NCBI GenBank assembly: GCA_019096155.1 | Contig: JAHCVI010000002.1 | Coordinates: forward strand, 992,001 to 1,056,000 | Direction of reading: 5' to 3' | Length of the DNA: 64,000 bases | Origin: Staphylotrichum longicolle | Lineage: Eukaryota > Ascomycota > Sordariomycetes > Sordariales > Chaetomiaceae | The notes under the pieces: model-generated | The model's input: only the letters and a program-made list of their open reading frames with translations | What the model was told of the DNA's origin: nothing | Databases searched by the model: none | Program-made: the position numbers and the translations under genes | Part shown: positions 24,682 to 35,624 of the stretch, piece after piece | How the letters are laid out: each line of letters starts with the position of its first letter | How positions within the stretch are numbered: position 1 is the stretch's first letter

Positions 24682-26110
24682 GGATGACAGCGCTCGACTG
24701 GATTACGACGAATCTACTACGCCCGGGCGACGGAGGACGGGGGTTCTACAAATGCCCGAGCATCTCCATACTGCGAGACCTATACCCCGAGGACGATGGG
24801 ATTCTACTTCAATTGCATGCATGGCATCAACGGCTTAGCCCGTCGATGGACTAGCAGGTGGAGGAAACAGGAGGAGCCTGACGTGAAAGGGGGAGAAGGT
24901 GGAAATTCAAGGTGGAATGATACCCAAGAGCTAGGCCCGCTGTTAGGCAGTCGGGATAGCCCCTATTCGGAGCCCGAGAGAGATTGGGTGGGCGGACAAC
25001 CAGGGCCGGGTGAAGGTCAACAGAACGATATCCGCGGCACGAGACTCAACTCGTCTCAACGAGACGAATGACCGCGCGACCAGCGAGCCACGTCAACGAC
25101 GTCGAGCAGACCAGATCTATTACCTTTTTTTCTTTCTTCTGTCTTTGCGTTTCTTTTGTCTTTAGCAGCATCAGAGATACGGGAGTGGCTGGCTGGGAGC
25201 AAAAAGGACATCTGGGTGGGAATATACCTTTGCGGTAATGGCAACTGGTATTGGGTGATAGCACTGCACACAGCGAATGGCGTTATTGGACTCTGGGGCA
25301 TTGCGAGGTATGGTTTCGGTTGATGTGAGGCCATTTGGCTTTCTGTTTCCCAAGTCGTGGCCCTTCTTTTCCCCTGCTTTCTGTGTTGATGCGTGGCTCT
25401 TTGGGGAAACGTGCAATTGGCAGAGCCAACCGGGATCGTCAATCGAGATGCCATCTGATAATGCATCTTGACACAGCCAATGCAAGACGACGGGTTTAGC
25501 CGCAGCTGCAAACACCGATCAGGGAAGTAACGTCACTGCAGCGCAGCGCATCTGCCCCACGGAGCCAACATTTTCAATAGATTCAATAAAATACAAAAAC
25601 AGTGCAAAATAAAACAAAAATAAAATCGATGTAACCGAAAACGGGCAGGCTGAAAAGGAATTTGATGAGGAAGCAAATGTTGAATGTTTGAGAGCCCGTG
25701 CTCAACCTTGCAGCGTGCCTTTGTCCTCCTCCCTCCACCTCGCGCACCATTGATTTTCCTCGTCTTTTTCTCCCTCATTTTCCATCTCACAACCACCACA
25801 TCGATTTAGAGGCAGAAGCTCTCCACTCCGATCAGAAGCAGACTCGGAACGCAGCAGAAAATCTCCCTGTGTCGATTCATTTCTTCTTTCAGACTCGCCC
25901 TGCATCTCGCAAGATAAACCAGACGCGTCGCAACGCGTCGCACTCCACCCAACGTCATCCCACAACCATCACTCACCCAACTCAGACACCCCCATATGCC
26001 ATCCCCCAACTGAGCAACACACTCACCATTCCCAAACAACCCTCAGAACCGAACAGCCCAGACATACACAGCAACAAAAAGGGAGAAGGGGAAAAAAAAA
26101 CCCCCACACA
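24682..26110. other. Intergenic region between ICE2 and the AT-hook gene
   Basis: Short frames just after the ICE2 stop (to about 25070) have somewhat protein-like composition but no recognisable family or splice support. I read the stretch as ICE2 3' flank followed by the leader of the AT-hook gene. The 400 bp before 26110 is C/A-rich and poor in G on the plus strand, as in many fungal leaders. Confidence 0.5.
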
Positions 26111-26687
26111 ATGGCCTCCACCCCACCCCCCACAACCACCACAGCCGCAACCCCCGGCACGGGCCCCGACACTACCGTCAAGCGCAAGCGCGGCCGCCCG
26201 CCCCTCTCCCCCTCGCAGCGCAAGCCCAAGCCCGTCCCCTCGGGCCGCCCGCGCGGCCGCCCCAAGGGCTCCGGGAGCGCTGCTGCGGGCATAAAAAAGG
26301 CCAAGGCCGCGGACCCGACTGCCGCTGTCGGCGGCGCTACGCCGGTGAAAAGGGGGCGGGGTCGGCCGCGCAAGGACGGGGCGCTGAGCGGGAGCGTGAA
26401 GAAGGGGGTGGAGAAGGCTTTGGCGGAAGGGGAGGTCAAGGGGGTTGGTGTGGGGGAGGGGGCGGAGGGAGACGCCACCGGTGAAGAGGGGGGGGGGGAG
26501 GCCGCCTAAGGCGGGGAGTGCTAGTGCGAGCGCGGGGAAGAAGAAGGCGGCGGTGGTGCCGACTGTGCCGGCGAGGGGCGGGCCGGGGAGGAGGAAGGCT
26601 GTGAAGAAGGTGGAGGAGGTGGAGGAGGATGATGAGGATGATGAGGATGAGGGGGAGGGCGGTGAGGCGGAGGAGGAGGAGGAGTAG
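26111..26687 (+). CDS. HMGA-like AT-hook protein, reading frame disrupted
   Basis: From the ATG at 26111 the frame encodes three AT-hooks (KRKRGRPP, SGRPRGRPKG and KRGRGRPRKDG) and stops at 26509. A different frame, open to 26687, carries a fourth hook (VKRGGGRPPKAG), then a basic Lys/Arg stretch and an acidic tail (EEVEEDDEDDEDEGEGGEAE). That is the classic HMGA layout of hooks plus acidic tail. AT-hook proteins bind the minor groove of AT-rich DNA. The frames can be joined by a single-base shift between about 26440 and 26500. A weak 64 bp phase-0 intron (26408-26471) would also join them and give 170 residues, but it has no branch site or pyrimidine tract. An 11-G run (26488-26498) lies close by, so a sequencing or assembly error is quite possible. 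Confidence 0.72.
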
Positions 26688-27444
26688 AGGGGCGGAGCTT
26701 TGCTGGAGGATAAGATATGGAGTACACACGCTTTTGCCTGGGTTTTGGGTGGGCGGGGGTTTGGAGGGACAGTTTTGAGCTGCGGAGGATGTTACTGCTG
26801 CACTGCGTCGAGAGAGAGATGCGGTCTGGAGCATTTCCCTCAACTATGCAAGCGGGATAATACGGCGAGGAGAGGACCCCAGGGCTTTAAAGGGGAGACC
26901 GCGGAGGAGAGAAACTGTTCTGGAGTTGAAGCTGCGGGTGGCATCAAACACGATTTGAGGGATTGCCGCGTGGCATCGATAATACCGCTTTATTCGGCCC
27001 ATGAGCCGCTGTAATAGGAGATATGGTTTAGCCAGAAATATCATCGCGCTGGGTTGCTGATGTCTTGTCGAGATGATCGCTCGACATGCACCAATGCTGC
27101 TTTAGAGCAAACTCTCTGTAGTTGCATACCCCAGGACCGTTGCCAAGACCTGTCAGTGGCACTTGTTGCAGCAGCAAGACCAACCGCCAAAAAGGGTTTT
27201 CACGACCTGCCAAGAATTCATGAGCCTGAGGGGCGCTCTGAGCACAAAACCCATCTCACGACTGCTTCTCCTCCCTTGCTGCTAACCCCAGCAAGACGCC
27301 CTCATCTCACCGAACCGACGCCGGATTGCCATGGACCGCTGCGCAGTGGCGAATTCAATCCCGGGGCCGCACGCTGCCGTGTGAACAACTCTAACCTCTC
27401 ACACTCGTCTCACACTTCACTCAGAGAGTATTTTTCGAATCAAA
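26688..27444. other. Intergenic region upstream of the DHX57-like helicase
   Basis: These 757 bp hold the 3' flank of the AT-hook gene and the promoter and leader of the helicase gene. No coding signal was seen. Confidence 0.55.
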
Positions 27445-30400
27445 ATGGGGAAAAAGGGCAAAAACACCAGCAGCGCCCCGGCGCCCCCTCCCGCCCCGGC
27501 TCCCGCCAAATCCACCAAAAAGGACGCCAAGAAGCCCCCACCCCCCAGCGAAGGCGACTTCATCGTCTTCACCAACTCGGACAAGGACCCCAAGGGCCGC
27601 CGCGGCGGGCCCTCGTCCTCCTCAACCGCCGCCGCCGCCGCCGGCCCAGGTGGTGACGTCCCGGACGGGCCCCCGCGCCCGACCGCCCGCCAGCTCATCG
27701 GCGGCGCCTCCTGGACCGGCAAGCTCCCCGTCAACCTGCTGTCGGAGCACTGCCAAAAACAAAAATGGGAGCGCCCCGACTTCAACACCATCAAGACCAA
27801 GGAAGGCTTCTCCGTCCTCGTCAGCCTGGCCGCCAAGAACCCCAAGACCAACGAGCTCACGAAATTGCCCCCCTTCAAGCTGCCGCCCTCCCACGTCCAC
27901 CTGGCCTACAAGCCCACCGCGCTCGAGGCCAAGCACTTTGCCGCCACGTACGCGCTGTACCGCGTGTGCAGCATGAAGAACCTGCACATGATGCTGCCGC
28001 CCGACTACAAGGCGCTGTGGAAGGACTTTGAGGCGCTCAAGAAGCAGGACGTCAAGGAGGGGAAGGGGTGGATGTACGAGGCCGATCCGTTCCAGGCCGC
28101 GAGGGAGAGGGATGAGGCCAAGGCCGCTGCTGAGAAGAAGAGGGCCGCCACCCAGGCGCAGAGGGAGAAGACTGCCGAGGGGGGCGGGGGCGGGGGACCG
28201 GGGGTGGGCTTGCTTTTAGGGGGCCGGGTGGGGGTGGTGCTGGTGGTAGTGGAGGGGGTGGTGCTGGTGCGCATGCCCTGATGATGATGAGGGACGAGAG
28301 AAAACGAGGGCCAAGACGAGGGCGCAGCTCGAGGACCTGCTGCGGAGGGAGACGGTCTGGAACCCCCATGGTGTGGTCATGACGCCGGCGCAGAAGGCGG
28401 CGATTGTGAAGGAGTTCAAGGATCTGGGCTTCCGCCAGAGCCACGTGGAGGAGGCGGTCGAGGAGTGCAAGGATCGCGAGGAGACGCTCGAGTGGCTCCT
28501 TGTGCATATCCCCGAGGACGACTTGCCGAGATGGGCGCTTCCGGAGCGGTACACGGCCGGAGTGACGGTGGCTGCGACCGATCTGCGGAGGGAGGGGGCC
28601 ATCAAGCGCCTCGCCGAGTCCGGGTACTCGATCGATCTCTGCCGCAAGATCTTTGACGCTCATGGTGGCGACGAGGGCATGGCGGCTGAGGCCCTGCAGA
28701 AACTGCTTATGGCGAGCGGTGCCGGTGACCGAGACCCCTCTCAAGCGGAGGAAATTGACTCGTGGAGAACCCCAGACGAGTCCTGGGACGAGGAGATGGC
28801 GACCCTCGAGGCTAGTTTTGGGGACAAATTCACCCGCACATCCCCCGACGTCGGTCAAATGCGGCTCGAGTCCGTGGTCAACGGAACCAATACCGATGTC
28901 GAGACGTACTTGCAGTTCCGCAAGACGCCGGAGTATCCGACCCACGTCGTCTTGTCGGTTGTGGCACCGCTGCCGGCCTACATCAAGCTGAGCATCATCA
29001 AGAAGGCTCTGGCGTACGCAAGCGAATCGCTGCAGGGCGAGGAGATGAAGATCTACTTTCTCATAGACTGGGTGCAGGAGAACATTAATGAGATTATCGA
29101 GAGGCCGGGAGCCCTCCGAGATGTCGCGGCGGTGTCGTCAGCGGCTTCCGAAGAGCCGGCTACGGTCGTCAGGACAGCACGGAGACGGCCGAGATACCCG
29201 AAGCCGATCAACTGGACACCAAACCCGCAAAGCAAGCAAGAGTGGATGGCAAGGACAGAAGCCCCGGGTTACAAGAAGATGCTCTCTCAGCGGGAGCGCC
29301 TGCCGGCCTGGCAGGTCAGGGCGAACGTCATCCGGACTGTCGCCGAGAATCAGGTCACCATCATCTCCGGTGAGACGGGCTCCGGCAAGTCGACCCAGTC
29401 TGTGCAGTTCATTTTGGACGATCTGTACGGCAAGGGGCTCGGCAACAGCGCAAACATTATCGTTACCCAGCCACGCCGTATCTCGGCTCTTGGTCTTGCT
29501 GACCGCGTCGCTGAGGAGCGGTGCACGCAGGTGGGGCAGGAAGTCGGCTACACAATCCGCGGCGAGAGCAAAGCCGGCCCCAATACCAAGATCACATTTG
29601 TGACGACTGGTGTCCTGCTCCGACGCCTCCAAACTTCTGGCGGCCGGGTCGAGGACGTGGTCTCCTCGCTGGCCGATGTCAGCCACGTTGTGGTTGATGA
29701 GGTCCACGAGCGTAGCCTCGACACTGATTTCCTGCTGAGCATCATCCGCGACGTCCTCTACAAGCGCCGGGATCTAAAGCTCATTCTGATGAGCGCCACC
29801 CTTGACGCTGCCTCGTTCAGGGACTACTTCATGGCCGATCGGCAAAATGTCACGGTTGGGCTGGTCGAGATCTCGGGTCGCACGTATCCAGTCCAGGACT
29901 TCTACCTCGACGACGTGATCCGGATGACGGGCTTTACCGTTTTATACAAGTATGATTCTTACGACGACGGGGTTCGCACACCCTCAGGAGACCAGGAGGC
30001 AGATCCTATCAACAAGATTATCCAGAAACTGGGAACCCGCATCAACTACGACCTGCTGGTTGAGACGGTCAAGGGCATCGACGAAGATCTCTCTTCACAG
30101 CACAAAGCGGGTGGCATTTTGATTTTCCTGCCAGGCGTGGCCGAGATCAGCCGCGCTTGCAACGCTCTCCGGTCGAGTCCCGCTCTCCACGTCTTGCCTC
30201 TCCATGCGTCTCTAGAGACGAGGGAGCAGAAGAAGGTCTTTGCTGCCGCCCCTCCCGGAAAGAGGAAGGTGGTGGTAGCCACCAACGTGGCAGAGACGTC
30301 CATCACCATCGACGATATCGTCGCCGTCATTGACAGCGGCAGAGTCAAGGAGACCTCCTTCGACCCGGCCAACAACATGCGCAAGCTCGAGGAGACTTGG

Positions 30401-31874
30401 GCGTCCCTCGCCGCCTGCAAGCAGCGTCGCGGCCGTGCCGGCCGTGTCCAAGCCGGCAAGTGCTACAAGCTGTACACACGCAACCTTGAGTACCAGATGG
30501 CCGAGCGTCCCGAGCCCGAGATCCGGCGCGTGCCGCTCGAACAGCTCTGCCTCGCCGTCCGCGCCATGGGCATCCGCGATATCAACCTCTTCCTCTCGCG
30601 CGCCCCGACGCCACCCGAGGCGACAGCAGTCGAAGGCGCCATCAACATGCTCCGGCGTATGGGCGCGCTCGACGGAGACGAGCTGACCGCCCTCGGCCAG
30701 CAGCTGGCCATGATCCCGGCCGACCTGCGCTGCGGCAAGCTGATGGTCTACGGGGCCATTTTTGGTTGCCTCGACGAATGCGTCATCATCGCAGCCATCC
30801 TCAGCACGCGCAGTCCGTTCCTCTCACCCGCAGAGAAGCGCGAGGAGGCCAAGCAGGCACGAATGCGCTTCGCGCGCGGCGACGGCGACCTGCTGACCGA
30901 CTTGCGCGCGTTTCAGGAGTGGGACGGGATGATGTCTGACCGGTCGATTCCGCAGCGCCGAGCCCGGCAGTGGTGCGACGAGAACTTCCTGGCGTTCAAC
31001 ACCCTGTCAGACATCGCGTCGACGCGATCCCAGTTCTACACCTCGCTCTCCGAGATCGGCATCCGCCCGTCAGCATCCCAGTCCTCAGCAGCCTCCACCC
31101 CGCTGCTCCGCGCCCTCACGGCGTCGGCCTTTGCGCCGCAGCTCTGCCGGATCCAGTTCCCCGACAAGAAGTTTGCGACGTCGGTCTCGGGCGCGGTCGA
31201 GATCGACCCGGAGGCCAAGACGATCAAGTACTTTTCCCAGGACCACGGCCGCGTCTTCATCCACCCGGCCAGCTCCCTGTTTGGCAGCCAGGGGTTCTCG
31301 GGGAACGCGGCATTCCTGTCGTACTTTACCCTGATGGCCACGAGCAAGGTCTTTATCAGGGATTTGACGCGTAGGTCTCCTTCTCATTTTCCCAATCCCC
31401 CTTCCCATTTTTCGCATCCTCCTTTCCATTCCCTCCCTCTTTCCCCCTCAACCCTCCCCCCTCAACCTCCCCCACCCGACTGTTCCCAAAAAAGAAAAAG
31501 AGACGAAGAAACAAACTCACTAACCCTTCCCCACTTTCCGTATAGCCTTCAACGCCTACACCCTCCTCCTCTTCACCGGCCCCATCGCCCTCGACACCCA
31601 GGGCCGCGGCCTCGTCGTCGACGGCTGGCTGCGCCTGCGCGGCTGGGCCCGCATCGGCGTGCTCGTCTCGCGCCTGCGCGGCGTCATCGACCGCCTGATC
31701 GAGCGGCGCGTCGAGAACCCGCTGAGCTCAAACTCAAACCCCAACACGAACAGGTCCGCCGGCGGCGGCGGCGGCGGAGGAGGAGAAGGCGGAAACGAAC
31801 CGTCAGACGGGGTGGGGGCCGATATCATCAGGCTAGTGACGCGGTTGGTCGAGCTGGATGGGCTTGATGCTTGA
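27445..31874 (+). CDS. DEAH-box RNA helicase, DHX57/YLR419W type
   Basis: The protein has 1,388 residues from exons 27445-28203, 28292-31370 and 31546-31874, with introns of 88 and 175 bp. The N-terminus is basic and proline-rich, followed by a dsRBD-like segment (about residues 75-175, ARQLIGGASWTGKLPVNLL). A UBA-like helix bundle follows at about 281-325 (HVEEAVEECKDREETLEWLL), then an RWD-type domain at about 414-525. The helicase core has Walker A GETGSGKST at 613-621, DEVH at 722-725, SAT near 754 and the GRAGR arginine-finger motif at 967-971. HA2/OB-fold regions come next. The order UBA-RWD-DEVH helicase marks the DHX57/DHX29 branch, which acts in translation or ribosome-associated RNA remodelling. 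Intron 1 lies in a very G-rich linker where all frames look odd. The intron I give restores the frame at phase 0 and has a CCTGATG branch site. Confidence 0.92.
28179..28208 (+). other. G-quadruplex-type G-run cluster over a splice donor
   Basis: Runs of 6, 5, 5, 5 and 3 guanines separated by one to three bases straddle the exon 1/intron 1 border of the helicase gene (donor GT at 28204). The RNA has the same sense and could fold as a G-quadruplex. Confidence 0.75.
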
Positions 31875-32850
31875 TCGGTCACAATACCTTTGCCCGCTCA
31901 GCGCTCTCTGCTCGGTTTGGTAGGAGGTTTGTTCGGCGGCTGGGTTGTGGTGGTTGTTGCCTTCAGGTCGTGGGCGAAGAGATGCAAAAGTACCGACTGG
32001 GATAGATGAAAAGCGTGATTGGTATGGTATGCACACAGCCCATGGAGATGGCTGGTCTTAGTGGTGGGAATAGAGTGAGTACATGACAAACGCCGGACTC
32101 GCGCAGCAGACGTCTGGGTGAACACAGCATGCATCACAAAACATATTTCGTAACGAACATCATGTCAACTTTGTCGTGGCTTCATTTTGTCTGTCTGCAA
32201 CGAGCGCTAGTCCGGTGGACCGCCACTCCCTACATCCCGTCATCAAAAACCTGCCTCGGCTTTTCCTGCCACCCACCACTTGGTGGTGACCAGTAGCCAA
32301 AAGACCAGTGTCCACGGCAACCGCCTCGTTCTGCGGCCATGCACTAGCAATGGCCGGCTGCGAGACGACCCATGCGCTGAGGCTGGGGCTCACCCCTTGC
32401 GGCCCACTATTCCACTTCATGGCGCGGCGCGGCTTGCGCGCCTTCACTCTCATCGTCATCGTAGGGTAGGAGCTATCAAGCTACCATTCAGACCCTCTTC
32501 TCCTTTGTGCGCTGCTCATAAAACGCATCGATGTACTCTCAGGCTGGAGCTATCAAGCTACCAAAGGACCTGGCCTCCCCCTCTATGCTGCTATTCCGTG
32601 GGTTGTGGATAAAACGAAATTAAGGTAAAGGTTGCTGGGGTTTGTGCTGTGGTGGTATGTGGTGTGTCGTGGAGTGCGGTTGGGGGACGGGGACGGGTGA
32701 TGTCGGCGTAAAGCATAGACGTGTGGTATCTTGAGAGTCTGATGGGAGACGCAGCGGTGCGGTTCGGATGCCGGTATTGCATGGTCCGGGTAGGCGAGCA
32801 GAGTCGGTGGCCTCCCGTCCCATCGTGCCCTTGATTTGACCGAAACCTTT
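31875..32850. other. Convergent intergenic region, helicase/importin alpha
   Basis: This holds the 3' flanks of the helicase gene (plus) and importin alpha (minus), with no gene visible. GT-rich sequence at 32640-32720 lies just past the importin alpha stop. Confidence 0.55.
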
Positions 32851-34806
32851 TTACATATCCATGGACTCGGCACCGTTGGCGCCAAAGTTGAAGCCACCCT
32901 GCTGAGCATTGTTCGACGACGAGCCAAAACCGAACTGTTGGTTCTGGCCCATGGCCTCATCGGCATTCTCCTCCTCGTCCGAGAAGTACTTCTCGATGAT
33001 GTTGTAGGCCTTCATGTAGATCTCCTCGTTGGCATTGGTCTGGCAGTCGTGGATCTTCTCCATGCCGCCGCACTCCTCGATGAACAGCGCATAACGGTTG
33101 ATCGAGTCGCCCTCGCCGGCAGCCTGCTTGTCAAGATCGCCAACCTTGAGGATGTTCTCGAGGCCGTCGAGCGCAACCTGGATGATCTTGTTGTCCGGGC
33201 AGGCCAGGAGATCGCAGAGCGGCCTGATGCAGCCCTGGGCAACCAAGTACCGGATCTGGTCGGGCTTCTGCAGACCACCAGAGGTGGCGTTGCTGATGGC
33301 CCAGCACGCCTCCTTGCGGGTCTTCAGGTCGCCGTTAGTGAGCAGGTGAATGAGGGGAGGAATGATGTTGGCATCAATGACAGCCTGGATCTGGGCCGAG
33401 TTGCCAGCGGTGATGTTGGAGATGGTCCAGCAAGCCTCCTTGCGGATGCCGTCCTTGTTGCTGCTCAGGAGGGAGAGAAGGCAGGGCAGAGCGCCGCAGT
33501 TGATGATGACCTGAGTCTGGATGTCATCGCCCGTCACGATGTTGCCGACCGAGCGGAGGGCGGGGGTCTGAACGGAGGTCGACGCGTGCATCAGCAGCTC
33601 GACAAGGCGGCGCGGGATGCCGGCCTCGATCACGGCCTGGATCTTGTCGTTGGAGCCGTCCGACAGGTACGAGATGGCCCAGCACGCGTCGATCAGCACC
33701 TCGTCGTCCAGCGAGTACACGAGCTTAGCGAGAATGGGAAGAGCGGGCTGAATCTGGGCGCTGTCAGCATCACGTCAGAGCGGGGAGAGGAGAGGGGGCA
33801 GACATACGGTGTGCCAATCGGGCTGAGGGGTCTTGCCGCGGCAGAAGTTGCTCAGGGTCCATGTCGCGTTGCGGAGCATGCTCAACTTGCGGCTGTCCCC
33901 GAGGAGGTTGAGGAGGGGGCGAAGGGCGCCCTGGCTCAGGACGTAGTCTCTGCACTGCGGGCTGTCGCCGGCAATGTTACCGAGAGCCCAGACGGCCTGC
34001 TCACGGACATCGGGCTCGGGGCTGGCGAGAAGCTCAACAAAGATGGGGACGGCACCGGCCTCGATGACGACCTGGGTCTGGGTGGCGGAGCCGGAGGCGA
34101 TGTTGGTGAGAGCCCAGGCGGCCTCGAACTGGACAAGGGTATGGGGCGACCGGAGGAACTCGACAAAGCGGCTCACGACGCCGGTCTTGATGACCTCTTC
34201 GATGGGGGGGTTGCGCTCCTTGCTGAGCAACTTGCGGAACTTGGTGGTGGCCTGGATCTGCAGGTCAATCTGGTCCGAGAAGACACCGGCGACCATCTGA
34301 GGGAGGTCCTCATTGAGCTGTGCATCGCCATGTTAGTGTCCGGCCAAAGGACGTATTGTATTGCAGAGAGGAAAGTCGGGGCTGTGATGTGGTGCGAGGT
34401 ATGCTGGACCTGAACGTTGGGGGCGCGCCGAGTGCGGATGACCAAAACAGACAGCGGGGTACAGGTGGGGTGGAGGCACCCAGAAGCTGCAGCTCCAGGG
34501 CGTGGGGTGAAGGGATGACAGACAGATGATGCATGTTTGGACGAGAGATGGGAAAAAAAAAGGGATGCGTACCTGAGACTCGCTCGGGGGGTTCTCGTCA
34601 TCGCTATCGGGAGCAGCACCAAGAGACGCGCCGGGGCGGTTCTCGCCAGTGCCAATACCACGGCGCTTGGCCAGGTTCTCCTCGCGCTTCGCTTTGCGGA
34701 TCTCGACCTGTGCCTCCTCACGGCGGCGGCGCAGCTCCTCGGGCTTGAAGGTGCTCTTCGCCTTGAACTGCGTGCGCCGATGTTCGGGGATGTAGCGTTC
34801 GGCCAT
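32851..34806 (-). CDS. srp1: Importin subunit alpha (karyopherin alpha, Srp1/Kap60)
   Basis: The protein has 548 residues from exons 34806-34573, 34317-33808 and 33753-32851, with introns of 255 and 54 bp, both phase 0. It is the adaptor that binds classical nuclear localisation signals and bridges them to importin beta. Exon 1 encodes almost exactly the importin-beta-binding domain (RRTQFKAKSTFKPEELRRRR and KREENLAKRRG). Residues 79 to about 500 are armadillo repeats with the canonical Trp/Asn ladder: AAWALTNIASG, AVWALGNIAGD, ATWTLSNFCRG, ACWAISYLSDG, ACWTISNITAG and ACWAISNATSG. The C-terminus has an acidic DEEENADEAM and a Gly/Asn/Phe-rich tail. Length matches the family (yeast 542). It is divergent from POT1 across 818 bp. 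Confidence 0.98.
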
Positions 34807-35624
34807 GGCTGCGATGGTTCGTCGACAACGATGGATTTGAGTTTGTGCGGTTAGGGGTGGAAAAGGAGGGGGACGGGAGCCGGGCGCAGATGAGCAGAAG
34901 CACCTGTGGTGTGGCGGAACCCTGGCTGCAGCGTCAAAGAAACCTGGAAGGAAACAAAACCCTGAAGAAGCTGGCACTGATGGTCAGGCAACCACAGTGT
35001 TGAGCAAGAAAGATCGGGGTGGCCCGGCACTTGGGTCTCCTGGAGGTAATGGGCGGATGGAGGGGTTGCTGGGAAGAGATTTGTTGGTTGTTTTGGGACA
35101 ACGAAAGAATTTGGAGACGCAGAAAACTGCAAACGAAATGGGGTCTCGTCCCTCCTCTGGCGACAGACAAGGATGGGCAGAGTGGGCAGCCCAGTCTGTG
35201 CCCCGCCGGCTTTCGAGTCAGCGGCAGCTGATTGCGGCCTCAGGCAGAAGCAGGCAACGAAAGATTCGCAGTCCGCTTTGAGCGCACAGACCACTTCTGG
35301 CGGGGCAGCGTCAAGCAATCACATGAAATCGTGCGCAGCTGCATCCTCCTGCAACCTTTAGACGCGTCTGTCTTTACTGACAGGCGCGCCAGGCCCAGAA
35401 CCCCCCGGAAGCAAGCCTGGACAAACGCTCCAGCTGTGCTGCCTCGCAGACGACCAACACCACTAATCGATTTACCCAACGGTTCTTGGGCGCTTTTTCT
35501 CTGGCCTGCAGCACCTCCGTCTTGTTTGTTCATCTAGGTTCATTTAGTCTCCAGACGATTACCAATCGACGACTCCCTTTCTCATCCCCGGTCTGGTGCA
35601 GTCGCAGCCCAAGCAGCAGCAGCG
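34807..35624. promoter_or_regulatory. Divergent promoter region, importin alpha/POT1
   Basis: These 818 bp lie between two opposed start codons and contain both leaders. No coding sequence or specific site was recognised. Confidence 0.6.

Noticed and set aside
24666..25071. Two short frames just after the ICE2 stop
   Set aside because: There is no start context, splice sites or family resemblance. It is likely ICE2 3' flank.
28204..28281. Continuation of the helicase exon 1 frame into GVGLLLGGRVGVVLVVVEG
   Set aside because: This hydrophobic tail is intron sequence. The 88 bp intron restores the conserved REKTRAKTRAQLEDLLRRE frame.
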